Shown piece by piece: positions 18,617 through 28,245 of a stretch of DNA of 64,000 bases (position 1 is the stretch's first letter; each line of letters begins with the position of its first letter). This DNA comes from an uncultured Parafilimonas sp. (GTDB lineage: Bacteria > Bacteroidota > Bacteroidia > Chitinophagales > Chitinophagaceae). The position numbers and the translations under genes are program-made. Below the pieces are notes generated by a model. It ran no database searches. It was not told where the DNA came from and saw only the letters and a list, made by a program, of their open reading frames with translations. The stretch covers positions 1 to 64,000 of the forward strand of contig CALAGJ010000111.1 in NCBI GenBank assembly GCA_937892395.1, given 5' to 3'.

Positions 18617-21265
18617 ATGAATTTAGGAAATTTTACGGTTAAGGCTGCAGAATGCATTCAACAGGCTCAGCAATTTGCATTTAATCTACAACATACAAAT
18701 ATTGAAACCGAGCATATTTTAAAAGCATTGATGAATCAGGAGGACAATACGATTGATTATCTCCTGAAAAAAAATAATGTGTCTGTACAGTTGGTGGATA
18801 CTAAATTGGAAGAAATGCTTAAAAAGCTACCAATCACCAAATCGGAACCTGCACAGTCTGTAAGTAGGGATGCAAACAATGTAATACTTAGAGCGGGTAA
18901 TGTATTAAAGAAATTTGGTGATGAGTTTATAACGCCGGAGCATGTACTGCTGGCCATACTGCAGGGTAGTGATAGTACTGCAAAACTGCTGAAAGAAAAT
19001 GGACTTACAGAAAAGGGGCTTACAGAAGCCATTAATACACTACGCAAAGGTGAAAAAATAACCTCACAAACCCAAAGTCAGGAATACAATGCGTTAAATA
19101 AATATGCAAGAAACTTGAATGAATTGGGCAGGCTGGGAAAGTTGGACCCGGTGATAGGTAGAGATGAGGAAATACGCCGCACCCTGCACATACTATCTCG
19201 CCGCAGCAAAAACAATCCCATATTGGTAGGTGAGCCGGGAGTGGGAAAAACTGCAATAGCTGAAGGTATTGCCATGCGTATTGTAAATGGAGATGTGCCA
19301 GATAACCTGAAATCTAAAATTATTTATGCTTTGGATATGGGTCAGCTGATAGCAGGGGCAAAGTATAAAGGTGAATTTGAGGAACGCCTCAAAGCAGTTA
19401 TTAAAGAAGTGAGCAATAGTGATGGTGATATCATTTTATTTATTGATGAAATACATACGTTAGTAGGTGCAGGTGGGGGAGAAGGTGCAATGGATGCCGC
19501 CAATATTTTGAAACCCGCTCTGGCAAGGGGTGAGCTGAGGGCTGTGGGTGCTACTACACTCAATGAATATCAAAAATATTTTGAAAAAGATAAAGCATTG
19601 GAGCGTAGGTTTCAAAAGGTTATTATTGATGAACCTGCGGTGGAAGATGCGGTATCTATACTGCGTGGATTGAAAGATAGATATGAAACACACCACCATG
19701 TACGTATAAAAGATGAAGCCATTATAGCCGCAGTAGAACTATCACACAGATATATAACAGATCGTTTTCTGCCGGACAAAGCCATTGACCTCATAGATGA
19801 AAGTGCTGCAAAGCTTAGGCTTGAAATGAATAGTATGCCTGAGGAATTGGACAAATTAGAAAGACAGATAAGGCAGATGGAAATAGAGCGGGAAGCCATA
19901 AAGAGAGAGATAGATGCTATGCCCATTATAGCTGCTGCGCAGGATGCAGGAAGAAAGCAATCTGATACCTTGAAACTAAAAGAATTAAATACCGAGTTAG
20001 CTAATTTGAGTGTGGAGCGAGACACCCTGAAGGCAAGGTGGAAAGAAGAAAAAGAACAGGTGGAAAAAGTGCAAGAGGCAAAAGCTGCTATTGAGCAATT
20101 TAAACTACAGGCAGAACAGGCTGAGCGAAATGGAGAATATGGCACAGTAGCGGAAATAAGATATGGAAAAATAAAAGAGCAGGAAACCATCATCAGCCAG
20201 TTGACGGACCAAATAGCAAATGCAGGTGCTAAGCGCATGCTGAAGGAAGAAGTGGATGCAGAAGATATAGCAGAAAATGTGAGTAAGGCCACAGGTATTC
20301 CGGTTACAAAAATGCTACAAAGTGAATCTGAGAAATTATTGCATTTGGAAGATGATCTGCACAAAAAAGTAATTGGACAGGATGAGGCCATTACCGCAGT
20401 AGCGGATGCCATAAGACGCAGCAGGGCGGGGCTGCAAGATCCTAAAAAGCCAATTGGTTCATTTATATTTCTTGGTACTACAGGTGTCGGTAAAACAGAG
20501 CTTGCCAAGGCACTAGCTGCATATATTTTTGATGATGAAGCCATGATGACCAGGGTTGATATGAGTGAATATCAGGAAAAGCATACTGTATCCAGATTGG
20601 TAGGCGCCCCTCCGGGATATGTGGGTTATGATGAAGGCGGTCAACTGACAGAGGCCGTGCGCCGAAAGCCATACAGCGTGGTGCTTTTAGACGAAATTGA
20701 AAAAGCGCATCCGGATGTTTGGAACGTATTACTGCAGGTATTGGATGATGGTAGGCTTACTGATAATAAAGGTCGTGTGGTCAATTTCAGAAATACAATT
20801 ATTATTATGACCAGCAATATGGGTAGTCATATCATTCAGGAAAATTTTGAACATATTTCTTCAGAAAATAAAGAGGCCGTTGTAGAAAAAACAAAGAAAG
20901 AAGTGATGCTGCTGCTTCGCGAAACGATAAGGCCGGAGTTTTTAAATCGTGTGGATGATATCATCATGTTTCAGCCACTGCTACAAGCAGAAATAAAACA
21001 AATTGTTTCTATACAGTTGGCAATACTTCAATCCATGCTGAAGCAAAATGGTATAGAGCTTCAATTTACAGACTATGCTTTAGATTTTCTTGCTGCACAT
21101 GGTTTTGATGCACAGCTTGGGGCCAGACCTTTAAAAAGATTAATACAAAAGGAAATAGTAAATGAACTGAGCAAAAAGATATTGGCAGGTAGTATCAATA
21201 AATCGGCTCCTGTTCTGATAGATGTATTTGATAATACGGTTGTGTTTAGAAATGAAGTAGGGTAG
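18617..21265 (+). CDS. clpB: Chaperone ClpB (AAA+ disaggregase)
   Basis: An 882-residue cytoplasmic ATPase that, with DnaK, rescues aggregated proteins after heat or other stress. It has the double Clp N-domain (1-145), first AAA+ module with Walker A GEPGVGKT near 205 and Walker [10 protein letters not shown], the coiled-coil middle domain (about 410-525) that marks ClpB rather than ClpA/ClpC, and a second AAA+ module with GTTGVGKT near 620 and [11 protein letters not shown] near 690. The C-terminal [14 protein letters not shown] is the usual sensor-2 end. The length is that of the family (about 860-880). No CIRCE-like operator was noticed in the 500-bp repeat-containing spacer ahead of it. 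Confidence 0.97.
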   Translation: MNLGNFTVKAAECIQQAQQFAFNLQHTNIETEHILKALMNQEDNTIDYLLKKNNVSVQLVDTKLEEMLKKLPITKSEPAQSVSRDANNVILRAGNVLKKFGDEFITPEHVLLAILQGSDSTAKLLKENGLTEKGLTEAINTLRKGEKITSQTQSQEYNALNKYARNLNELGRLGKLDPVIGRDEEIRRTLHILSRRSKNNPILVGEPGVGKTAIAEGIAMRIVNGDVPDNLKSKIIYALDMGQLIAGAKYKGEFEERLKAVIKEVSNSDGDIILFIDEIHTLVGAGGGEGAMDAANILKPALARGELRAVGATTLNEYQKYFEKDKALERRFQKVIIDEPAVEDAVSILRGLKDRYETHHHVRIKDEAIIAAVELSHRYITDRFLPDKAIDLIDESAAKLRLEMNSMPEELDKLERQIRQMEIEREAIKREIDAMPIIAAAQDAGRKQSDTLKLKELNTELANLSVERDTLKARWKEEKEQVEKVQEAKAAIEQFKLQAEQAERNGEYGTVAEIRYGKIKEQETIISQLTDQIANAGAKRMLKEEVDAEDIAENVSKATGIPVTKMLQSESEKLLHLEDDLHKKVIGQDEAITAVADAIRRSRAGLQDPKKPIGSFIFLGTTGVGKTELAKALAAYIFDDEAMMTRVDMSEYQEKHTVSRLVGAPPGYVGYDEGGQLTEAVRRKPYSVVLLDEIEKAHPDVWNVLLQVLDDGRLTDNKGRVVNFRNTIIIMTSNMGSHIIQENFEHISSENKEAVVEKTKKEVMLLLRETIRPEFLNRVDDIIMFQPLLQAEIKQIVSIQLAILQSMLKQNGIELQFTDYALDFLAAHGFDAQLGARPLKRLIQKEIVNELSKKILAGSINKSAPVLIDVFDNTVVFRNEVG

Positions 21266-21306
21266 GTATTATGAAAAAGTCATAATGGTATAAAACGAAT
21301 TGAGAT

Positions 21307-21340
21307 AAGCTATTGCAGGTATAACAGTAATAGCTTTTAA
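21307..21340 (+). terminator. Possible intrinsic terminator after clpB
   Basis: AAGCTATT and AATAGCTT pair across a 14-nt loop, and TTTAAAG follows. It is AT-rich and therefore weak, but it lies in the convergent gap after clpB. Confidence 0.45.
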
Positions 21341-21370
21341 AGTTGGCAATTGCAGTATGATATTTTTTGT

Positions 21371-22702
21371 CTAAAGATTTTTTTCAGTTTTCTGATTGAC
21401 AATTTTTAATAGGAAATACAGTAAAACAAATACAGCCATTACAAGCAGTCCGGTTTTTGCTGCATTGGGTTCGCTGATGGCAATGCTGATGGCAATAAAA
21501 CTATAAGCCGTTATAAATACAATTGGTAAAAGAGGATACAATTTCATTTTAAAAATACCGCTGCCATCTAAATGCTTTGTTTCTCTGCGCAGCTTGAAAA
21601 TAGCACCCGCAGAGGTGGCCATACCAAAGCAATCCAGAAATATGGTAAAGCCCAATATTTCGTCAAACTCTTGAGAGAAAAATAAGATGACTATACAAAT
21701 GGCGGCAAATGCCGTAAGTGATACTGCCAATGCGTTTGTTTTCTTTGTTTCATAACTGAAAATTTTTGGTAGTACTCCATCTTCACTCATAGCTTGCATT
21801 ACACGAGGGTTGCTCATAAGCAATGCGTTTACATAGGCGAGTACGGACAGAAATAAAAGCAGTGAAAATATTTTACTGCCCGTATTACCAATCAGTTTTG
21901 AAACGAGAATACCTGCTATCTCATTGTTTTCAGTAAGTGCTTTAAAGCCTAATACTTTATAGTAGGAAAAATTGACCAACAGATAGAGTGAAATAATAAT
22001 AAATATTCCGATGAAAATACCTCGTGGTATGAGCCGAGCAGGTTGTTTTACTTCATTACCAAAATTGATGGTTTGTTGATAGCCACCATAAGTAAAAGAC
22101 ACAGCTACCATAGCCATACCAAGGGCTTTTATCCACGAAAAAGCATCTGGATGAATATTGCTGGATACAGCAGTTTGATCTGCATGAACAGCAGGAAAAA
22201 ACAATGCAGCAATAATGAGTAGCAGCATGGATATTTTTATAATCATGAGTACATTTTGTGTACGTGCACTCATTTTCAGGCCCATCATATTTACTCCATA
22301 AAAAATAAGAATAGCTGCAATGGCTATTAGTACTTTTATGGTATTGGAAGCATCTGGTATCCAAGCACTGCTGATATACCCCGCTCCTATAAGAGCCACC
22401 CCGCTCAATGATGCTGCATTTGAAATTAATATAATACAGTTTATTGCAAATGCCACAGAAGGATGATAGGTGTAGGAAAAGATGCGGAAGTAGCCGCCGT
22501 TTACAGGATACCTACTCCCAATTTCTGCATAAGTAAGCGCACCGCATAGTGCTATTACTCCTCCTGCTATCCATGCTGTAAAAAATACATCAGGACTACC
22601 GGCAGCTTTTGCTGAAGTAGCTGCTGTACGAAATATACCCATGCCTATAACCAGTCCGGTTACAATCATGGTAAAGTCAAAGAGATTGAGCTTTTGCTTC
22701 AT
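21371..22702 (-). CDS. APC-family amino acid permease
   Basis: A 443-residue inner-membrane transporter with 12 predicted hydrophobic helices. The first helix carries the family signature TGLVIGMGIFRTA (unwound TM1 with the GxGIF substrate motif), TM2 AGGVIALCGALTYAEIGSRYP, and TM6-type SFTYGGYQQTINFGNEVKQPAR. This is the basic-amino-acid/polyamine-antiporter-organocation superfamily of secondary transporters. The substrate cannot be deduced. It faces clpB and is followed on its own strand by an unrelated barrel protein, so it is probably transcribed alone. Confidence 0.88.
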   Translation of the reverse strand: MKQKLNLFDFTMIVTGLVIGMGIFRTAATSAKAAGSPDVFFTAWIAGGVIALCGALTYAEIGSRYPVNGGYFRIFSYTYHPSVAFAINCIILISNAASLSGVALIGAGYISSAWIPDASNTIKVLIAIAAILIFYGVNMMGLKMSARTQNVLMIIKISMLLLIIAALFFPAVHADQTAVSSNIHPDAFSWIKALGMAMVAVSFTYGGYQQTINFGNEVKQPARLIPRGIFIGIFIIISLYLLVNFSYYKVLGFKALTENNEIAGILVSKLIGNTGSKIFSLLLFLSVLAYVNALLMSNPRVMQAMSEDGVLPKIFSYETKKTNALAVSLTAFAAICIVILFFSQEFDEILGFTIFLDCFGMATSAGAIFKLRRETKHLDGSGIFKMKLYPLLPIVFITAYSFIAISIAISEPNAAKTGLLVMAVFVLLYFLLKIVNQKTEKNL

Positions 22703-22807
22703 ACAAAAAATTAATATGGTGTAAGGTTAGTATTAAATTGTTTTGATACTATGTAAAGCTCAAAAAAAGAAGTAAGAATTTATTGGGTATAAGCTTGGCA
22801 GTATATT

Positions 22808-23731
22808 TTATTTATATCCGTTATTAATTCCGAAATAATCTCCCAATCTAATATTTACACTCAAAAAAATAGAAGTATAACTGTCATTATTCGTGGCATT
22901 GGCTTTTTCCCCGTCTGGTCTTACTTTTTCTGGACGGATGCTTCGGCTGTATAATTGTCTGGCTTGGTTGGCTTGATCTAAAGTTAGATATCGATCAAAC
23001 AGTACTGGATCAATATAGGTTGTGCTAATATCGTCTATGTAGTCAGTAAAAGTTTTTCTAAATTGAATGCCGGTGGATAATGAAAAACTACTGGTTAAAT
23101 AAAATTTTACACCTGCGGAATATGGTATATAAAGCTGTGTTAGTTTATAAGGCTTTCTATCGGGATATTCATCAAATCCTTGTCCTTCTAAGCTAAGCGG
23201 TTGAAGCTCTACCACCTGTCCGTTTAACTCCGCAGTTGGGTTAAAATGAAATATACCTGCACCTACCCCAATGAAAGGTTCAATGATATGAAGCTCTGAT
23301 TCTTTTTCAAACATCATCCAGGGGTAAATTTCTACTCCAAAATAGGCTTCCGTAATGCTGCTTCTAAAACTTGCATTTCTGTAATAGCGCCATCTTTCCT
23401 GCCCGCCTTCGTTTTTGATAAGGCTATCTGCGGCATTTACGCTGGTAAAATTTATACCGGCTTTTAGGCCACACCAAAAGGTAGGATGATACATGATTGA
23501 GGCACCTCCTATAAGTGAGGTAGTGCGTGCGGTAAAGTCTTTGATGAATGGTGCGCCTTCACCACGTGTGCCTCCAATATCGCCCAAGAAAGTATTCGCA
23601 CCCAAAGTAGTACTAATTTCAAACATACCCTTTACTCCACCAATCATATTGTTCTGTGCACGAATTGTACTACACAAAATATTGAAACAAAGTAGAATAC
23701 CAATGACTGACTTCTTTGTAAATGTTTTCAT
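22808..23731 (-). CDS. Outer-membrane beta-barrel protein (DUF6089-like)
   Basis: A 307-residue protein with a signal peptide (to about residue 26, IRAQ). The mature chain opens with GMFEISTTLGANTFLGDIGG, then alternating hydrophobic strands (GVEIYPWMMF, PFIGVGAGIFHF, YIPYSAGVKFYL, STGIQFRKTFTDYIDDIS) and ends in a short strand (SVNIRLGDYFG). This pattern is characteristic of small Bacteroidota outer-membrane barrels of the DUF6089/OmpA-barrel type. The function is unknown. It is flanked by an acetyltransferase gene and a permease, with no operon evidence. Confidence 0.75.
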   Translation of the reverse strand: MKTFTKKSVIGILLCFNILCSTIRAQNNMIGGVKGMFEISTTLGANTFLGDIGGTRGEGAPFIKDFTARTTSLIGGASIMYHPTFWCGLKAGINFTSVNAADSLIKNEGGQERWRYYRNASFRSSITEAYFGVEIYPWMMFEKESELHIIEPFIGVGAGIFHFNPTAELNGQVVELQPLSLEGQGFDEYPDRKPYKLTQLYIPYSAGVKFYLTSSFSLSTGIQFRKTFTDYIDDISTTYIDPVLFDRYLTLDQANQARQLYSRSIRPEKVRPDGEKANATNNDSYTSIFLSVNIRLGDYFGINNGYK

Positions 23732-23760
23732 TGTAAAAATCTGTGCGTAAAAATATTGGT

Positions 23761-24216
23761 TTATTTTGGATAATAAATCATTTCTATATGTTCAATATTA
23801 TCTTCTAAATAAACCGGGCTAGATTGTTCGAAAGAAAGACTGCTATAAAATGAATGCAGATATAACTGCGCCCCAATTTTTATAGGTAAGGCTCCAAACT
23901 TTTCCAAGCAATGGTCAATAGATTTTTCCATGAGTTTCCTACCCAATTTTAGTCCACGATATTCCGGGGCAGCCACCACTCTGCCTATGGATGGATATTC
24001 CGGATAAGAAATTCCTACTGGCACAAGCCTGGTATAGGCTGTAAGCTGATCCCCATGCCATCCACAAAAATGTAAGCAATGCACATCCTTATCATCTGCA
24101 TCTAAGTAAACACAGTTTTGCTCCACCACAAATATGCGGCTGCGAAGCTTCATAATGGCATATAACTGAGCCGGTGTTAGTGTATCAAAGCTATAAATAT
24201 TCCAATCTATTTGCAT
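23761..24216 (-). CDS. ElaA-like GNAT acetyltransferase
   Basis: A 151-residue cytoplasmic N-acetyltransferase. The start MQIDWNIYSFDTLTPAQLY, the LRSRIFVVEQNCVYLDADDKD motif and the acetyl-CoA motif IGRVVAAPEYRGLKLGRKLM are those of the ElaA branch of the GNAT superfamily. A frame beginning at 24243 is longer, but those codons overlap the terminator hairpin of the gene upstream, so 24216 is the credible start. The acceptor substrate is unknown for the family as a whole. Confidence 0.88.
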   Translation of the reverse strand: MQIDWNIYSFDTLTPAQLYAIMKLRSRIFVVEQNCVYLDADDKDVHCLHFCGWHGDQLTAYTRLVPVGISYPEYPSIGRVVAAPEYRGLKLGRKLMEKSIDHCLEKFGALPIKIGAQLYLHSFYSSLSFEQSSPVYLEDNIEHIEMIYYPK

Positions 24217-24225
24217 GGCTATACA

Positions 24226-24252
24226 ATTAAAAAGCCCCGCCATAGCGGGGCT
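24226..24252 (-). terminator. Intrinsic terminator of the FKBP gene
   Basis: AGCCCCGC-TATG-GCGGGGCT followed by TTTTTAATT on the - strand: a strong rho-independent terminator 17 bp after the FKBP stop codon. Confidence 0.9.
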
Positions 24253-24269
24253 GATATTTAAAATTATTT

Positions 24270-25214
24270 TTATTCTGCACCACCTTCTGGCATTACACCT
24301 TCGGGCATTCCTCTGGCAGGCTTTTTTGGTGCTACAGTTACATCTTCCACGACTATATCAAACACAAGTGAACTGTACGGAAGGATATCTGGACCATTGC
24401 CCTGTGGGCCATAACCCAAAGCTGAAGGTACCAATATTTTACCTTTTCCACCTTTGCCAAAATATGGCAAGGATTCATCCCATCCTTGTATAACTGAATG
24501 TGTGCCTACCACTACAGGATATGCTCCAGTTTTTCCCTTAGTAGTATCCATATTTGTGTCAAACACCTTGCTATTATCAGACATTAAATAACCTTTATAT
24601 AGAATAGCCGCCTGCTTGCCACTATCAGCTTTCATAGATGTATCGCCTACATTTTCAATAACAACAAAAGCACCATTTTTTGTGCGGATACCTTTGAGGT
24701 TATTCTTTGCCATATAAGCTTCTATTTGCTTGATTTCACGCTCTTTATCAATATCCATTTCTTTTTGATAATCAGCAATTAAATCTGTTTCGGTTTTGAA
24801 TACTTGCAATAGCTTGATATAGCATTTAATGTTGCTTCCTTTTATAAACAATTGATCATTGTAGCCATTTACCATACCACGGCTTACAAGTGTATCTACA
24901 CTTATAATGCACACTGCACTATCGCCCACACGCATCATTGGAAGAATTTCTATGGCAGAGTATTCACTGCGCTTAGAGGTATCAATACCAGAATAATTTG
25001 GCACATGTCCAAATGAATTGTTGATGACAGAATCTTTTTCTGATAATACATAAGAAATGTGAAATTTTGCAAATTCTCCGGGTTTTGCAAAGGCAGTATC
25101 TTTACCATCGCCTGGGAAAATTTTATAGATCAAGCCTGATTTTGCTTTATCATAGTTTACATTACAGGATGCCAACATGGCAATGGCCATAAAGGCTAAG
25201 AAAACTTGTTTCAT
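24270..25214 (-). CDS. FKBP-type peptidyl-prolyl isomerase lipoprotein
   Basis: A 314-residue protein. Starting at 25214 it has a clean lipoprotein signal (MKQVFLAFMAIAMLASC, Cys at 17), while the longer frame from 25247 would bury it. The N-terminal half is a divergent FKBP-like or dimerisation region with a charged helix (residues ~150-180). The C-terminal half is a canonical FKBP domain (IQGWDESLPYFGKGGKGKI, PSALGYGPQG, YSSLVFDIVVEDV). Such proteins assist folding of secreted or outer-membrane proteins in the periplasm. The gene is followed by its own terminator. The next gene upstream, nrnA, is 49 bp away and could be cotranscribed. Confidence 0.9.
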   Translation of the reverse strand: MKQVFLAFMAIAMLASCNVNYDKAKSGLIYKIFPGDGKDTAFAKPGEFAKFHISYVLSEKDSVINNSFGHVPNYSGIDTSKRSEYSAIEILPMMRVGDSAVCIISVDTLVSRGMVNGYNDQLFIKGSNIKCYIKLLQVFKTETDLIADYQKEMDIDKEREIKQIEAYMAKNNLKGIRTKNGAFVVIENVGDTSMKADSGKQAAILYKGYLMSDNSKVFDTNMDTTKGKTGAYPVVVGTHSVIQGWDESLPYFGKGGKGKILVPSALGYGPQGNGPDILPYSSLVFDIVVEDVTVAPKKPARGMPEGVMPEGGAE

Positions 25215-25263
25215 CTTATAGTTTTTGTTATTTAAAAAAATGTTCAATTTGAGTTTATTCTAA

Positions 25264-26271
25264 TTATCGCAATTGATTTTTATACTGTTCTATTACATGT
25301 TTAAAACTGCTGATATTATCATTAAAGCTGTCTAAACTTCTACCACCAGCGGCATTTTTATGACCTCCTCCATTAAAATGCATTCGAGCAAATTGATTTA
25401 CATCAAAATCACCCTTACTTCTAAAACTCCATTTTCTTTCCTCAATACGATCTATGAGTAAGGCTGCCAACTTGATACCATCAATGGTGAGTAAATAATT
25501 TACGAGACCTTCGGTATCTCCAGTTGTAATTTCGTACCGTAAAATATCTTTTTTGGGAATGTACATCAATGTGGTGTTCATTTCATACATTACCTCCATC
25601 CTGTTTAAGAGTGCATTACCAATAAATCGCAACCTATTTTCAGAATAGGTGTCAAAAATATTATCATGTATGCTGCTGTGCTTTACGCCAAGCTCCAGTA
25701 AATGTGCAATTTTTCGATGCACATCCGGCGTAGTTATGCTAAATCTGAAACTACCCGTATCAGTCATTATTCCCGTATATAGACAGGTGCCAATTTCCGC
25801 ATCTATCATTTCCCGCCAGGGAGATTCAACAATAAAATCATATATCATTTCGCAGGTACTGCTTTTATCTACATTGCTGGTACCATATTGAAAATAGGAA
25901 ATTTCAGGCTGTTGGTGATGGTCAATAAGTATGCGAGTGCCTGTAAAATTTTTCAGCCCTTCTTCCATTTTTTTGGTGCGATGAAAGGCATTAAAATCTA
26001 AGCAAAATAGTATATTAGCAGCATCTAAAAGCGATTGTCCTTTTGAAGGATTTTTTTCAAAATCGACAACAGTATCAGACCCCGGCATCCAGCTTAAAAA
26101 TTTAGCCCAATTGGTAGGAGATACCACCGCCACATTATGCCCTTGCTTTTTTAGAAAATGAAATAGACCTAAAGCAGCACCCATAGCATCGCCGTCAGGC
26201 TTCTGATGCATGGTAATTACTATCTGCTGGGGGGTAGATAGCACTGGATAAAAAGCTGCTGCGTTTTGCAT
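25264..26271 (-). CDS. nrnA: Bifunctional oligoribonuclease / pAp phosphatase, DHH family
   Basis: A 335-residue cytoplasmic phosphoesterase that degrades nano-RNA and dephosphorylates 3'-phosphoadenosine 5'-phosphate. The DHH-domain motifs MHQKPDGDAMGAALG, LFCLDFN and RILIDHHQQP, plus the DHHA1 motif NGGGHKNAAGG near the C-terminus, are complete. I chose the ATG at 26271 because the -7 box of a good promoter (26281-26288) overlaps the longer frame's start at 26283, so the longer start would lie upstream of the transcript. Confidence 0.9.
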   Translation of the reverse strand: MQNAAAFYPVLSTPQQIVITMHQKPDGDAMGAALGLFHFLKKQGHNVAVVSPTNWAKFLSWMPGSDTVVDFEKNPSKGQSLLDAANILFCLDFNAFHRTKKMEEGLKNFTGTRILIDHHQQPEISYFQYGTSNVDKSSTCEMIYDFIVESPWREMIDAEIGTCLYTGIMTDTGSFRFSITTPDVHRKIAHLLELGVKHSSIHDNIFDTYSENRLRFIGNALLNRMEVMYEMNTTLMYIPKKDILRYEITTGDTEGLVNYLLTIDGIKLAALLIDRIEERKWSFRSKGDFDVNQFARMHFNGGGHKNAAGGRSLDSFNDNISSFKHVIEQYKNQLR

Positions 26272-26280
26272 AAATGGGCG

Positions 26281-26312
26281 CAAAAGTGCATTTTTTGAGT
26301 TACAAGGTCAAA
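26281..26312 (-). promoter_or_regulatory. Promoter of nrnA with a very short leader
   Basis: On the - strand TTTG, 20 nt, then CACTTTTG (one mismatch to TAnnTTTG). The ATG at 26271 follows within 10 nt, so the transcript would be almost leaderless. Confidence 0.5.
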
Positions 26313-26571
26313 TGAATTTTCTGCCGAGGTGTACAAAGTATCAATATGCCTGCCCAAGTGGCTATCAATAACTCCAACCAAACTGAAACTAAAAAGAAGT
26401 AAAATGTGTAAAAACGAGCATTGATTTTCGATGAATAAACTATTGCATCGTTTGAAAAGTTGGTATTAAGATTTTGCAATGAATCTTTATCAACGGTATG
26501 GTGATTACCAAATTTTCTTTCCTTACTAAATAGTAAATTTTTACACAATTCGAACGCTTACTTTTGCTCTG

Positions 26572-28218
26572 ATGAAAAATATTCTTTATACCATTTTTAT
26601 ATTCATTTCTTTTTCTGCTACAGCACAGAAAACCTCGGTTAGCACACTCAATGCACCCACAAGACCAAGGTTGGTAGTAGGTATGGTAGTAGATCAAATG
26701 AGATGGGACTATTTGTACCGATATTACGATATCTATAAGGCCAACGGTGGATTTAAGCGATTGTTACAACAGGGGTTTAGTTGTGAGAATACAATGATTC
26801 CATATACACCAACTGTTACTGCTGCTGGCCATACATGTATTTACACGGGTAGCGTGCCTGCTCTACATGGCATTATTGGGAATGATTGGTATGATGCAGA
26901 AAATCATACATATGTTTATTGCACTGACGATAGTACAGTATCTGTAATAGGCAGTGAAAATAAAGCCGCAGGGGCTATGAGTCCGAAAAATATGTGGGCC
27001 AGTACCATAACGGATGAATTAAGATTAGCTACAAATGGGAGAGGTAAAGTTGTAGGCATAGCTATCAAAGACAGAGGAGCCATACTACCTGCCGGGCATG
27101 GCGCCAATGGTGCATATTGGTATGATAGTAAGTCTGGAAATTTCATAACAAGTAGTTATTATAAAATGACTTCATTGCCCGAATGGGCAACAAAATTTAA
27201 TGAGAGAAAAATTGTGGATTCTCTCTATGCATTAAATTGGAATTTGAGCATGCCAGCGAATACTTATCCAAAATATTGTGGCAATGATGATGCAGTGTAT
27301 GAGCGGCGCTTTGGAAATGAAACAAGTACGGCATTTCCTCATATACTAAGAGACTATATTGGTAAAGATTATGGAAAAATAGCTTACACACCTTGGGGCA
27401 ATACACTTACATTAGAAATGAGTAAGGCAGCAATAGAAGGTGAGCGGCTGGGCCTACATGGTGAAACAGATTTTATGGCCGTTAGTCTTTCCAGTCCTGA
27501 TTATGCAGGCCACAGCTATGGGCCAAATTCTTGGGAGTTATTAGATATGTATGCACGATTAGATATGCAGTTGGCTGATTTTTTTAATTTTTTAGATGCT
27601 ACAATTGGTAAGGGAAATTATTTATTTTTTCTAAGTGCAGATCATGGAGTGGCCCATGTACCGGGATATCTGAAAGATCAGAATATGCCTGCCGGGCTCT
27701 TTAATGATGATGATGTCATGAAAAAAATTAATGCTGCATTATTTAATACAACCGGAGTGGCATCTATTGTTGAAACTATGACCAACTATCAATTGTATTA
27801 TAACCACGAAAAAATTGATTCGGCAGATCTGGATATTGAAGATATAAATACAACTGTCATTCATACTTTACTTCAAGAAAACAGTGTACAAATGGCTTTT
27901 CCTTTAGATGAATTGATGGAAACAACATTGCCATCTAGATTAAAAGAAATGATTGCCAATGGATACAATCAACAAAGAAGTGGGGATATTCAATTTGTAT
28001 TAAAACCGGGATATATAGATGGATATGCCATTGGCACCACACATGGGCTTTGGAACCCTTTTGATGCACATATACCATTGGTTTGGTATGGTTGGCAAAT
28101 AAAACCGGGTAAAACGAATGCATCTGTTTCTATGGCAGATATTTCGCCCACACTTGCTGCATTATTGCATATTCAAATGCCCAACAGTTGTATTGGAAAA
28201 GTAATAGAGATGAAATAA
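26572..28218 (+). CDS. PafA-like alkaline phosphatase
   Basis: A 548-residue secreted or periplasmic metalloenzyme that hydrolyses phosphate monoesters. The signal peptide ends near residue 19 (ATAQ). The mature start LVVGMVVDQMRWDYL holds a zinc-binding Asp. The nucleophile is the Thr of TVTAAGH (about residue 83). IGNDWYD supplies the Asn and KDRGAILPAGHG the Lys-x-Arg pair that, in Elizabethkingia PafA, confers monoesterase activity. SADHGVAHVPGY carries more metal ligands. PafA is calcium-independent and not repressed by phosphate in known cases. TACTTTTG 6 nt before the ATG is a possible -7 box. The gene is followed after 27 bp by the SbtA-like permease. Confidence 0.9.
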   Translation: MKNILYTIFIFISFSATAQKTSVSTLNAPTRPRLVVGMVVDQMRWDYLYRYYDIYKANGGFKRLLQQGFSCENTMIPYTPTVTAAGHTCIYTGSVPALHGIIGNDWYDAENHTYVYCTDDSTVSVIGSENKAAGAMSPKNMWASTITDELRLATNGRGKVVGIAIKDRGAILPAGHGANGAYWYDSKSGNFITSSYYKMTSLPEWATKFNERKIVDSLYALNWNLSMPANTYPKYCGNDDAVYERRFGNETSTAFPHILRDYIGKDYGKIAYTPWGNTLTLEMSKAAIEGERLGLHGETDFMAVSLSSPDYAGHSYGPNSWELLDMYARLDMQLADFFNFLDATIGKGNYLFFLSADHGVAHVPGYLKDQNMPAGLFNDDDVMKKINAALFNTTGVASIVETMTNYQLYYNHEKIDSADLDIEDINTTVIHTLLQENSVQMAFPLDELMETTLPSRLKEMIANGYNQQRSGDIQFVLKPGYIDGYAIGTTHGLWNPFDAHIPLVWYGWQIKPGKTNASVSMADISPTLAALLHIQMPNSCIGKVIEMK

Positions 28219-28245
28219 TTTGTACATCGTTATAATTTACTGAAC

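Noticed and set aside
19612..20544. A 310-codon open frame on the - strand
   Set aside because: It is antisense to clpB, is Ser/Ala-rich as expected from reverse reading of a conserved gene, and shows no family motif.
26300..26697. Small - strand frames upstream of nrnA
   Set aside because: They overlap the nrnA promoter or the phosphatase gene and have low-complexity, non-protein-like content.
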